Below are positions 15,757-23,000 of a DNA stretch of 25,302 bases, in pieces. The first letter of the stretch is position 1; each line of letters starts with the position of its first letter. Where the stretch lies: contig CAZIDB010000045.1 of NCBI GenBank assembly GCA_964537965.1, positions 1 through 25,302 of the forward strand, read 5' to 3'. Under the pieces are notes generated by a model. It was given only the letters and a program-made list of their open reading frames with translations. It was not told the DNA's origin and did no database searches. This DNA is from SURF-24 sp964537965. GTDB taxonomy: Bacteria; Bacteroidota; Ignavibacteria; Ignavibacteriales; SURF-24. Made by a program: the position numbers and the translations under genes.

Positions 15757-16289
15757 AATTTTCACCTTTGAATATTAAAAACCAGGAATTTAATAAATCT
15801 GTCCGCGGATTTGATAAAGACGAAGTTCATCTTTTCCTGGAAAAATTAGCAGACGAATTTGAAAAATTAGTTACTGAAAACGATACTGTAAAAAAGGAAC
15901 TTGAACAGGCTAAAAACCGCATTGCAGAGTACAAAAAGATTGAGAAAAATTTACAGGATACTTTATTAAAAGCACATGAATCATCCTCAAGAGCAGTTGA
16001 ATCAGCAAAGAAACAATCTGTGCTTATGATAAAAGAAGCAGAGTTGAAAGCAAACCAGATAATTGACAAAGCACGTGAATCTGCAGATGATATCAGAAAC
16101 TCGGTGCTTGGATTAAGGGAAGAAAAAGCTTTGCTTATTGCTAAATTAAAAGCGTTAATTAATTCTCAGGCAAGTATTCTTGAAATGAAAATAAATGAAG
16201 TGGCTGACGAGAAGAAACCTGTTGATAAACCAGGCGAAGTAGCAAAACTTGATATCAATATTGATGATATTTTAGAGAAATTGTTATGA
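15753..16289 (+). CDS. DivIVA-domain coiled-coil protein
   Basis: This 178-residue cytosolic coiled-coil protein opens with the DivIVA N-terminal signature: SPLNIKNQEFNKSVRGFDKDEVHLFLEKL carries the 'I..f....rGyd..eV..fl' pattern within residues 4-32. Such proteins bind curved membrane and recruit division, growth or secretion partners. Long heptad-rich coils span about 30-150, including the AKKQSVLMIKEAELKANQII region at 85-104. The C-terminus (IDDILEKLL) could be a short partner-binding helix. The protein is shorter than Firmicutes or actinobacterial DivIVA but typical of the Bacteroidota/Chlorobiota versions. Both neighbours overlap by ATGA. The residues usually contacting the membrane (aromatic/Arg tip) are not fully conserved: Arg18-Gly19-Phe20 is present. 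Confidence 0.85.
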   Translation: MKFSPLNIKNQEFNKSVRGFDKDEVHLFLEKLADEFEKLVTENDTVKKELEQAKNRIAEYKKIEKNLQDTLLKAHESSSRAVESAKKQSVLMIKEAELKANQIIDKARESADDIRNSVLGLREEKALLIAKLKALINSQASILEMKINEVADEKKPVDKPGEVAKLDINIDDILEKLL

Positions 16290-17107
16290 AAGAACTTTTG
16301 GAAAAAATTAATGAAACTCTCGAAGTAATACGTTCATACGTTAAGGATGAATACAGGATTGGAATAATATTAGGGACAGGTTTAGGCGGACTTGTAAAAG
16401 AAATTGAAATTGAAGCTGAAATAGATTACTCATTGCTTCCTCATTTTCCTCTTTCAACGGTTGAATCGCATCACGGCAAATTGATTTTTGGTAAGATAGC
16501 CGGAAAAAATATTGTTGCAATGCAGGGTAGATTTCATTTCTACGAAGGATATACAATGCAGCAAATCACTTATCCGGTTAGAGTATTTAAATTCCTTGGT
16601 GTTGAAACTCTGCTTGTTTCCAATGCGTGCGGTGGTATGAATCCGGATTATAAACGCGGTGATGTTATGTTAATGACGGATCATATTAATTTACTTGGCG
16701 ATAATCCGCTGATTGGAAAAAATATTGACGAGCTTGGACCGAGATTCCCTGATATGAGTGAAGCCTATTCAAGGGAATTGCTTTCAATAGCAGAAGAAGT
16801 TGCACTAGAGAATAAAATTAAAGTTCAGAAAGGTGTTTATGTTGCAGTACCCGGGCCTAATCTTGAAACCCGTGCAGAGTACATATTCCTGCGGGCAATC
16901 GGCGCTGATGTAGTTGGTATGTCAACTATTCCGGAAAATATTGTTGCCAACCATATGGGAATGAAAGTTCTTGGAATAAGCATTATTACAGATGAATGCG
17001 ATCCTGAAAACCTTAAACCGGTAACAGTTCAGGAAATTATTGAAGCTGCTATGAAAGCAGAACCTAAAATGACTTTGATTCTAAAAGAAGTAATAAAAAA
17101 ATTATGA
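16286..17107 (+). CDS. Purine nucleoside phosphorylase (trimeric type)
   Basis: The 273-residue enzyme phosphorolyses purine (deoxy)nucleosides to base plus (deoxy)ribose-1-phosphate in purine salvage. Family motifs of the trimeric PNP/MTAP group are all visible: IGIILGTGLGGL (25-36) at the phosphate loop, ESHHGKLIFG (60-69), GRFHFYEGY (81-89, sugar/phosphate contacts), SNACGGMNP (112-120), VPGPNLETRAEY (188-199, with Glu194 for the base) and GMSTIPENIVANH (211-223). The purine-recognition residue that is Asn243 in human PNP appears to be Asp236 here (SIITDECDPENLKP). The exact specificity (hypoxanthine/guanine against 6-amino purines) is therefore uncertain. The gene is coupled by 4-nt overlaps to the DivIVA gene upstream and the membrane coiled-coil gene downstream. 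The symbol is left blank because nomenclature (punA/deoD/xapA) depends on specificity. Confidence 0.93.
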   Translation: MKELLEKINETLEVIRSYVKDEYRIGIILGTGLGGLVKEIEIEAEIDYSLLPHFPLSTVESHHGKLIFGKIAGKNIVAMQGRFHFYEGYTMQQITYPVRVFKFLGVETLLVSNACGGMNPDYKRGDVMLMTDHINLLGDNPLIGKNIDELGPRFPDMSEAYSRELLSIAEEVALENKIKVQKGVYVAVPGPNLETRAEYIFLRAIGADVVGMSTIPENIVANHMGMKVLGISIITDECDPENLKPVTVQEIIEAAMKAEPKMTLILKEVIKKL

Positions 17108-17721
17108 GCGATATAATAAAGAAATATTATTATCTAACACCATTGCTGCTCTCTATCCTGGTGTTCGCATCAAATTTCCTGGAAACCAGGTTATTCTCTT
17201 TTGGTGATTTGAATTTTGCAGTATGGTTTGTTTTGTCTTTGTTTTGCTTTGCGTGCGGGTGGTTAATTAATTCAACGTTTGGCTGGAAACGCGGCGGCAG
17301 GATTGTATTTGCAATGATTGTTGCTACCGCTGTTATAAGCGTTGTTATGCTTATAATGTTCAGAGAGTACTTCAGTTCAAGCCAGACTATAGCGGAAAAC
17401 CTTATCCTTTACAGCCTTAGAAATGTAACCTTAGGTTGTATGTCATTCTTTGGTATGGCTGTTAAAGAACTTCTTTCTCTGCAGAAAGAAATTTCCAATC
17501 AAAGTTTCCGGCTGGAAGCATATGAAAGAATGGTGACAGACGCTAAAAAGGAATCAGAACTTGTTTTAAAAGAAGCAAAGCTGACAGCGGAAAAACTTAT
17601 TAGGGAGGCGGAAAACCTTGCTAAAAGTCATTCAGATAAAAAAGAAAAAATTGAAAAAGAACTTAAAGAATTTATTCATCTCGAAAGAGAATTAATAAAG
17701 AAATACGAAGAAAGAGATTAA
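17104..17721 (+). CDS. Four-TM membrane protein with DivIVA-like cytoplasmic coiled coil
   Basis: I recognise no named family. The 205-residue protein has four hydrophobic segments (about 9-25, 38-58, 67-87 and 97-118), then a charged coiled coil from about 120 to the end. Segment 146-174 (DAKKESELVLKEAKLTAEKL and onward) closely matches residues 84-112 of the DivIVA protein two genes upstream, with 13 or 14 of 29 positions identical by eye. Similar 'EA-x-x-A-x-x-I-I' heptads also occur in ATP synthase b subunits and other coils, so the match could be convergent. It overlaps the PNP stop by 4 nt (ATGA). A role as a membrane anchor or partner for the DivIVA protein is inference from the motif and operon. 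Confidence 0.75.
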   Translation: MSDIIKKYYYLTPLLLSILVFASNFLETRLFSFGDLNFAVWFVLSLFCFACGWLINSTFGWKRGGRIVFAMIVATAVISVVMLIMFREYFSSSQTIAENLILYSLRNVTLGCMSFFGMAVKELLSLQKEISNQSFRLEAYERMVTDAKKESELVLKEAKLTAEKLIREAENLAKSHSDKKEKIEKELKEFIHLERELIKKYEERD

Positions 17722-17755
17722 CTAATTACAGAAACCTTTAAAATTATTGTTACAA

Positions 17756-20700
17756 ATGTTCAAACAAAATTTAGAAAAAATAGCGTATCCGGAAATTGAA
17801 AAACAGGTACTAGAGTTCTGGGAAAAGAATAACATATTCGAAAAAAGTGTAACTACACGAAGCGAAAATAAACCTTTTACTTTTTATGAAGGACCACCGA
17901 CTGCAAATGGTAAACCAGGATTGCATCATGTAATGGCAAGGACATTAAAGGATTTGATTTGCCGTTATAAAACTTTAAAAGGCTACCAGGTTCACCGTAA
18001 AGCAGGTTGGGATACACATGGCCTTCCGGTAGAGATTGAAGTTGAAAAACAGCTTGGTATAAAAAATAAAAACGAAGTTCCTGCATACGGAGTTGATAAA
18101 TATAATGCTGCATGCCGCGCATCTGTTTTTACTTACCTTGATATGTGGGAAAAGATGACAACCCGCATGGGTTACTGGCTGAGACTTGATGATGCTTATA
18201 TAACCTGTACGAACGAGTATATTGAATCTGTTTGGTGGGCGCTTAAAACTCTTTTTGATAAAGGACTGATTTATAAAGATTATAAAGTTGTTCCGCAGGA
18301 TCCAAAATCAGAAACAGTCTTATCTTCTCATGAACTTGCGCTTGGTTACAGGGAAGTGCAGGATCCTTCCGTTTATGTTGTGATGAAACTGAAACCATCC
18401 GAACTTTCTAAAGACGGAAATACATTCTTTCTGGTATGGACAACAACACCCTGGACGCTTATCTCAAACGTTGCTGTTGCTGTTGGTTCCGATATCGATT
18501 ACGTTAAAATAAAACTGAAAGATGACTACCTTATTCTTGCAAAGTCACGTCTTTCTGTTGTTGATTTTGAATATGAAATTGTTGCAGAGTATAAAGGTAA
18601 AGATTTAGCAGGGCAGGATTACGAACCATTGTTCTCTTATGTTACTCCAAATAAGAAAGCGCATTATGTAATTGAAGGTGATTTTGTTAGTACGGAAGAT
18701 GGTTCCGGTATCGTTCATATTGCCCCGGCTTTTGGTGCAGACGACTACGAAGTCTCAAAGAAATATAATTTACCAATGCTTCAACCTGTTAAACGTAACG
18801 GCTGCTTTACGGATGAAGTTACTGATTTTGCAGGAAAGTTTGTTAAAGATGCCGACAAAGACATCATTAAAAAATTAAAACAGGATGGAAAATTATTTAA
18901 GAGAGAAACAATCACCCACTCCTACCCGTTTAGCTGGCGTAACCAGGATGTTCCTATTATTTATTATGCAAGAGAATCCTGGTTCATCCGTACTACTACA
19001 ATTGCAGATAAATTAGTAGCGCTTAATAAAACCATCAACTGGTATCCTCCGGAAGTTGGAGCAGGCAGATTTGGTAACTGGCTTGAGGAAAATAAAGACT
19101 GGGCTTTATCTCGGGATAGATTCTGGGCTACTCCCTTACCAATCTGGATTAGCGAAGATGGTGATATGTTTGCAGTTGGAAGTGTTGAAGAATTAAAAGA
19201 AGGTTTTATTGAAGAGAATGGGAAAAGAAAATCTGTTAGAGAAATAGAAAATATTGATTTGCATAAACCATTTGTTGATGATATCGTTTTCGAACGAAAT
19301 GGTAAAATATATAAAAGAACACCTGAGTTAATTGATGTGTGGTTTGATTCCGGTGCAATGCCGTTTGCACAATTCCATTATCCGTTTGAAAATAAAAAAT
19401 GGTTTGAAGAAAACTTCCCCGCAGATTTTATCTGCGAAGGTATTGACCAGACACGAGGCTGGTTCTATACTTTGCATGCTATTGCAACAATGTTATTTGA
19501 AAATGTCGCTTATAAAAATATTCTTGTTAACGAATTAATACTTGACAAATTCGGGCAGAAAATGTCCAAGTCAAAAGGTAACACTGTTAATCCTTTTGAT
19601 CTTTTTGAAAAATACGGTGCCGATGCAACAAGATGGTATTTGGTTACCACCAGTCCTCCGTGGAAACCAACGCTGTTTGATGAAGAAGGCATTGTTGAAG
19701 TACAAAGAAAATTTTTTGGTACACTTGTAAATACATATTCATTCTTTGCTTTGTATGCAAACATTGATGGTTTTGAACACAAAGAAGAATTTATTCCTTA
19801 TGAAGAAAGACCTGAAATTGACCGCTGGATTATCTCTAAGGTAAATTCTGTAATAAAAGAATATGAAGAACTAATGGATAACTACGATGTTACTAAAGCG
19901 GCAAGATTAGTTTCTTCGTTTACAATTGATCATTTGTCTAATTGGTATGTAAGAAGAAGCAGAAGAAGATTCTGGAAATCTGAAATGAACAAGAATAAAA
20001 TTTCTGCTTACCAGACTCTGTATGAAACTCTGATAACAGTGGCAAAATTAACTTCACCGTTTGCCCCGTTTGTTGCGGAAGAAATATATCAGAATTTAAC
20101 CGGAGTTACCGGACTGGATAAATTTGAGTCTGTTCATCTCACTGAATTTCCAGTACCAACTTATTCTGAACCTGAGCTTGAAACCAAGATGGATGTTGCC
20201 CAGCGGGTAGTTGGAATTACCCGTTCTATGCGTGCAAAGAATAATTTGAAAGTTCGTCAACCGTTAAGTAAAATTATGGTTGCGGTTGATAAAATTAAGC
20301 GCGATGCCGTTTCGAAGATGCAGGATGTTATTCTTGAAGAAGTGAATATTAAAGAACTTGTTGTGCTTGAAGATGATTCTGAAATAGTGAATAAATCTGC
20401 TAAACCTAACTTCAAATCAATCGGACCAAAGTTTGGTAAAAAAGCTAATCCTGTTGCAAATGCCATCCGTTCATTTGGTAAAAAAGAAATAGGAACGCTT
20501 GAAAGAGGTGGAATTGTTCTTATAAATGTAAATGAAGAAGAAGTTGAAATTTCAGCAGATGATGTTGAAATTGTTAGCACAGAGATTAAAGGCTGGCTTG
20601 TTGAATCAGAGGAAGGTGTTACAGTAGCTATCGATACTTCCCTTAATGAACAACTTATAGCCGAAGGTTTAACAAGGGAATTTGTAAACCGGATTCAGAA

Positions 20701-20914
20701 TATGAGGAAAGATGCAGGTCTTGAAGTTACAGATCGCATAAAAATTTATTTTGAAGGTTCGGAGAATTTATTAAATTCCGTTAGCTTATTTAAAGATTAT
20801 ATCACTAATGAAGTTCTTGCTGATGATTTCAATTCCGTAAGTTTCCAGGATGGTTTTAAACAAGACTTTGAAATTGGTGATTATAAATGTACTATCATAA
20901 TTAAAAAAGCTTAA
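17756..20914 (+). CDS. ileS: Isoleucine-tRNA ligase
   Basis: The enzyme has 1052 residues, the length of the long, eukaryote-like IleS class common in this phylum rather than the 940-residue E. coli type. The HIGH box reads GLHH (55-58) in PPTANGKPGLHHVMARTLKD. The CP1 editing domain shows WTTTPWTLISNVAVAVG. A second active-site segment is DVWFDSGAMPFAQFHYPF, and EGIDQTRGWFYTLH precedes the KMSKS loop (602-606, GQKMSKSKGN). The anticodon-binding region includes WIISKVNSVIKEYEELM and SNWYVRRSRRRFW. A C-terminal extension follows. Starting at TTG 17747 would add three residues; ATG 17756 is preferred. No clear Shine-Dalgarno is seen. It lies 34 bases after the membrane coiled-coil gene, and no terminator is visible in that gap. 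Confidence 0.97.
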   Translation: MFKQNLEKIAYPEIEKQVLEFWEKNNIFEKSVTTRSENKPFTFYEGPPTANGKPGLHHVMARTLKDLICRYKTLKGYQVHRKAGWDTHGLPVEIEVEKQLGIKNKNEVPAYGVDKYNAACRASVFTYLDMWEKMTTRMGYWLRLDDAYITCTNEYIESVWWALKTLFDKGLIYKDYKVVPQDPKSETVLSSHELALGYREVQDPSVYVVMKLKPSELSKDGNTFFLVWTTTPWTLISNVAVAVGSDIDYVKIKLKDDYLILAKSRLSVVDFEYEIVAEYKGKDLAGQDYEPLFSYVTPNKKAHYVIEGDFVSTEDGSGIVHIAPAFGADDYEVSKKYNLPMLQPVKRNGCFTDEVTDFAGKFVKDADKDIIKKLKQDGKLFKRETITHSYPFSWRNQDVPIIYYARESWFIRTTTIADKLVALNKTINWYPPEVGAGRFGNWLEENKDWALSRDRFWATPLPIWISEDGDMFAVGSVEELKEGFIEENGKRKSVREIENIDLHKPFVDDIVFERNGKIYKRTPELIDVWFDSGAMPFAQFHYPFENKKWFEENFPADFICEGIDQTRGWFYTLHAIATMLFENVAYKNILVNELILDKFGQKMSKSKGNTVNPFDLFEKYGADATRWYLVTTSPPWKPTLFDEEGIVEVQRKFFGTLVNTYSFFALYANIDGFEHKEEFIPYEERPEIDRWIISKVNSVIKEYEELMDNYDVTKAARLVSSFTIDHLSNWYVRRSRRRFWKSEMNKNKISAYQTLYETLITVAKLTSPFAPFVAEEIYQNLTGVTGLDKFESVHLTEFPVPTYSEPELETKMDVAQRVVGITRSMRAKNNLKVRQPLSKIMVAVDKIKRDAVSKMQDVILEEVNIKELVVLEDDSEIVNKSAKPNFKSIGPKFGKKANPVANAIRSFGKKEIGTLERGGIVLINVNEEEVEISADDVEIVSTEIKGWLVESEEGVTVAIDTSLNEQLIAEGLTREFVNRIQNMRKDAGLEVTDRIKIYFEGSENLLNSVSLFKDYITNEVLADDFNSVSFQDGFKQDFEIGDYKCTIIIKKA

Positions 20915-20931
20915 TTAATGAAGTTCGCCAT

Positions 20932-20936
20932 GGAGG
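20932..20936 (+). promoter_or_regulatory. Strong ribosome binding site deciding the DksA-like start
   Basis: GGAGG at 20932-20936 directly abuts an ATG at 20937 and lies 6 bases before the in-frame ATG at 20943. The spacing supports 20943 as the start. A GGAGG this clean is rare in the window, where most genes show weak or no Shine-Dalgarno. Confidence 0.75.
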
Positions 20937-20942
20937 ATGAAA

Positions 20943-21701
20943 ATGGCAAAAGCAATAAAAAAGACGGCTAAAAAAGTAAAACAGGTTACAGCAAAAAAAG
21001 CAGTTAAAAAGGCTGCTAAACCTTCTGCTAAAAAAGTTCAGCCTAAGTTGAAAAAGAAAGTGGAAAAAAAGAAAACTGAAAAAATTAAAGTGAAAGGCTC
21101 TATGACAAACAAGAAAGAAAAGAAGACTTTAAAGAAGACTGAAACAACAAAAAAAACTGAGACAGCTAAGAAAACCGAACATATAGCTAAAAAACCGGTT
21201 ATTAAAGAAGAAAAGAAAAAACACGAAGTAAGCCATAAACATACCGGCGAAGTTGAAGTTGTATCTCCCAAAAAAGTTGTAAAGAAAATTAAAGGATACG
21301 GTAAAGAAGAACTTGAAGCCTTTAGAAAAGTTATCCTTGATAAAAGAAACGAAATTCTTGAACAACTTCAGAATCTTAAAGAACAAATGATGGACCCAAG
21401 TACAGGTCAGTATGTAAATGAAAATTCACCTTACTCTCTTCATATGGCAGAGCAGGGAACAGATGCAATGGAAAGAGAAAAGATTTTCTTATGGGCGCAA
21501 AGAGAAAATAAATTTCTTGGTTACCTTGATGATGCTTTACATCGTATTGAAACCGGAACATACGGTATTTGTATAGAGTGCATTGATGAACCACAGAACC
21601 TTTGCCCGACTTGTCCGTTGGTTCCGAAAGAAAGATTAATGGCAGTTCCTCATACGCAATTATGCCTGCAGGTAAAACAAAAACAAGAAAAAGGCAAGTA
21701 A
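20943..21701 (+). CDS. DksA/TraR-like C4 zinc-finger protein with long lysine-rich N-terminal tail
   Basis: This 252-residue protein has two parts. Residues 1-118 are lysine/alanine/threonine-rich and disordered-looking (AKKAVKKAAKPSAKK and similar repeats), resembling histone H1-like or PAKKA tails that bind nucleic acid. Residues 119-246 resemble DksA/TraR, the RNA polymerase secondary-channel regulators. They comprise a coiled coil (EELEAFRKVILDKRNEILEQ), an acidic tip region (AEQGTDAMEREK), a return helix (LGYLDDALHRIETGTYGIC) and a zinc site. The Cys residues are 210, 213, 221, 224 and 241. The usual fourth Cys (C-x2-C after the RL-x-A-x-P segment) is Val244, and an extra CPTC is inserted. 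It lies between ileS and lspA, the usual place in this phylum. Confidence 0.87.
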   Translation: MAKAIKKTAKKVKQVTAKKAVKKAAKPSAKKVQPKLKKKVEKKKTEKIKVKGSMTNKKEKKTLKKTETTKKTETAKKTEHIAKKPVIKEEKKKHEVSHKHTGEVEVVSPKKVVKKIKGYGKEELEAFRKVILDKRNEILEQLQNLKEQMMDPSTGQYVNENSPYSLHMAEQGTDAMEREKIFLWAQRENKFLGYLDDALHRIETGTYGICIECIDEPQNLCPTCPLVPKERLMAVPHTQLCLQVKQKQEKGK

Positions 21702-21708
21702 CAGATAT

Positions 21709-22287
21709 TTGAGGATTTTACTTACATCGCTGCTTGTAGTTATATTGGATCAGTCGGCCAAATTGTTGGTTAAAGGAATATCCGTCCCGGTCTTCAATTT
21801 ATATTTAAATGGTATTCCTCTGGGTGATGAGAAGAAACTTTTAGATTCATTCCTTTATATTACTTTTGTAGAAAATCCCGGTATTGCATTTGGAATTGAG
21901 TTTAACAATATTCTCAGGATTACAATAGTATTATTTAATATCATTATTATTGGCGGATTAATTTTCTTCTTGTTGAAAAAGAAAAAACTAAAATTCGGTA
22001 TCTGGTTTTCTTTTGCCTTAATACTTGGTGGTGCTGTTGGGAATATGATTGACAGAATTTTTTATGGTTTGGTGTTTAACTATGCGCCGGTTTTTTTAGG
22101 CAGAGTTGTGGATTATATAAGGATAAAAACTTTTACGTTTTCGTTATTCGGTAGGAATTATGATTCGTTACCGACATTTAACCTTGCAGATCTTGCAATC
22201 TCTTGTGGAATGATTCTCTTAATAATTTCCACAAATTTTTTTAATGAAGAAAAGCTTAAACAAAATAATATCTGGATGACTAAGTGA
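21709..22287 (+). CDS. lspA: Lipoprotein signal peptidase II, first copy
   Basis: This 192-residue inner-membrane aspartyl protease cleaves the signal peptide from prolipoproteins after Cys lipidation. Four TM helices are expected (about 4-22, 68-89, 97-119 and 158-176). Conserved family blocks are DQSAKLLVK (Asp14), FVENPGIAFGI (Asn56), GGAVGNMIDR (Asn112, Asp115), GRVVDYI (catalytic Asp135) and TFNLADLAIS (catalytic Asp161). An insert after the first helix makes it longer than the E. coli enzyme (about 164 residues). The start is TTG, 7 bases after the dksA-like stop; no in-frame ATG or GTG is better placed. It ends in GTGA, shared with the second lspA. Its likely substrates include the two parvulin lipoproteins earlier in the window. 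Confidence 0.93.
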   Translation: MRILLTSLLVVILDQSAKLLVKGISVPVFNLYLNGIPLGDEKKLLDSFLYITFVENPGIAFGIEFNNILRITIVLFNIIIIGGLIFFLLKKKKLKFGIWFSFALILGGAVGNMIDRIFYGLVFNYAPVFLGRVVDYIRIKTFTFSLFGRNYDSLPTFNLADLAISCGMILLIISTNFFNEEKLKQNNIWMTK

Positions 22288-23000
22288 AGATTTTAAGATT
22301 TACATTCGTTATCATTCTTATAGATCAGATTACGAAATTCTTTATAAAAGGATTTTCTATTCCGGTTCTTCATATCCATAACCCGGGTTTGAATTATGGC
22401 GAAAAGCATGAGATACTCGGTTCCTTTTTAAGAATTACATTTGTTGAAAATCCGGGAATGGCATTTGGAATTAACCTTGGTATTTCATCAAAATTATTTC
22501 TTTCAGTCTTCTCCATCGTCGCAAGTATAGGCATCCTGCTTTATATGTACAAAGTTAGGAATGAAGGATTTATGTTTAGGTTTTCATTAGCTCTTATTCT
22601 TGCAGGAGCAGTGGGAAATTTAATTGACAGAGTTTTTTACGGTGTTATTTACAATTATGCGCCGCTATTCCAGGGCAAAGTAGTAGATTTTATTGATATA
22701 GATTTTTTTGATATGAATTTATTTGGTGCTATATATGACCGCTGGCCGATATTCAACGTTGCAGATATGGCCGTTTCAATTGGAGTGGTTCTGCTCATCT
22801 TTTTTAGTACAAAAGAAAAGACTGCAGAAGCACAGAATACTAATGATTCCAATGAATCTGTTTTAAGTGAAAGCAATAATACAGCAACAATTCCTGAAGA
22901 AGAAAATAAAAAAGAAGATAATCCAGATGTTAGTTCTGAAACAACCGGAGATAGAACAAAAGGAAACCCAGACGAACCTGGTTACAGCCAGGAAATATAA
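22284..23000 (+). CDS. lspA: Lipoprotein signal peptidase II, second tandem copy with acidic tail
   Basis: This is a 238-residue paralogue of the preceding gene, starting at GTG inside GTGA (4-nt overlap). All conserved residues fall at identical positions: Asp14 (IDQITKFF), Asn56 (FVENPGMAFGI), Asn112/Asp115 (GAVGNLIDR), Asp135 (KVVDFIDID) and Asp161 (FNVADMAVS). It therefore looks catalytically competent. The two copies share the same post-helix-1 insert (KGFSIPV against KGISVPV), which suggests a tandem duplication within this lineage. After the fourth helix (about residue 176) comes a 62-residue hydrophilic acidic tail rich in Glu, Asn, Ser and Thr (PEEENKKEDNPD) not found in the first copy. 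The tail's last 74 bases overlap the following pseudouridine synthase gene. Confidence 0.9.
   Translation: MKILRFTFVIILIDQITKFFIKGFSIPVLHIHNPGLNYGEKHEILGSFLRITFVENPGMAFGINLGISSKLFLSVFSIVASIGILLYMYKVRNEGFMFRFSLALILAGAVGNLIDRVFYGVIYNYAPLFQGKVVDFIDIDFFDMNLFGAIYDRWPIFNVADMAVSIGVVLLIFFSTKEKTAEAQNTNDSNESVLSESNNTATIPEEENKKEDNPDVSSETTGDRTKGNPDEPGYSQEI

Noticed and set aside
17747..17755. TTG start three codons upstream of the ileS ATG
   Set aside because: No advantage over the ATG at 17756, and the MFKQNLEKI start is the usual N-terminus of this IleRS class.
21038..21386. Phe-rich reading frames on the minus strand opposite the DksA-like gene
   Set aside because: They are the mirror image of the lysine-rich codons (AAA/AAG read as TTT/CTT), have no ribosome site, and lie opposite a well-supported gene.
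22867..22926. N-terminal lysine-rich extension of the RluD-type protein from a GTG
   Set aside because: It duplicates the lspA2 tail in another frame and no family homologue I know has it; ATG 22927 is a simpler start.
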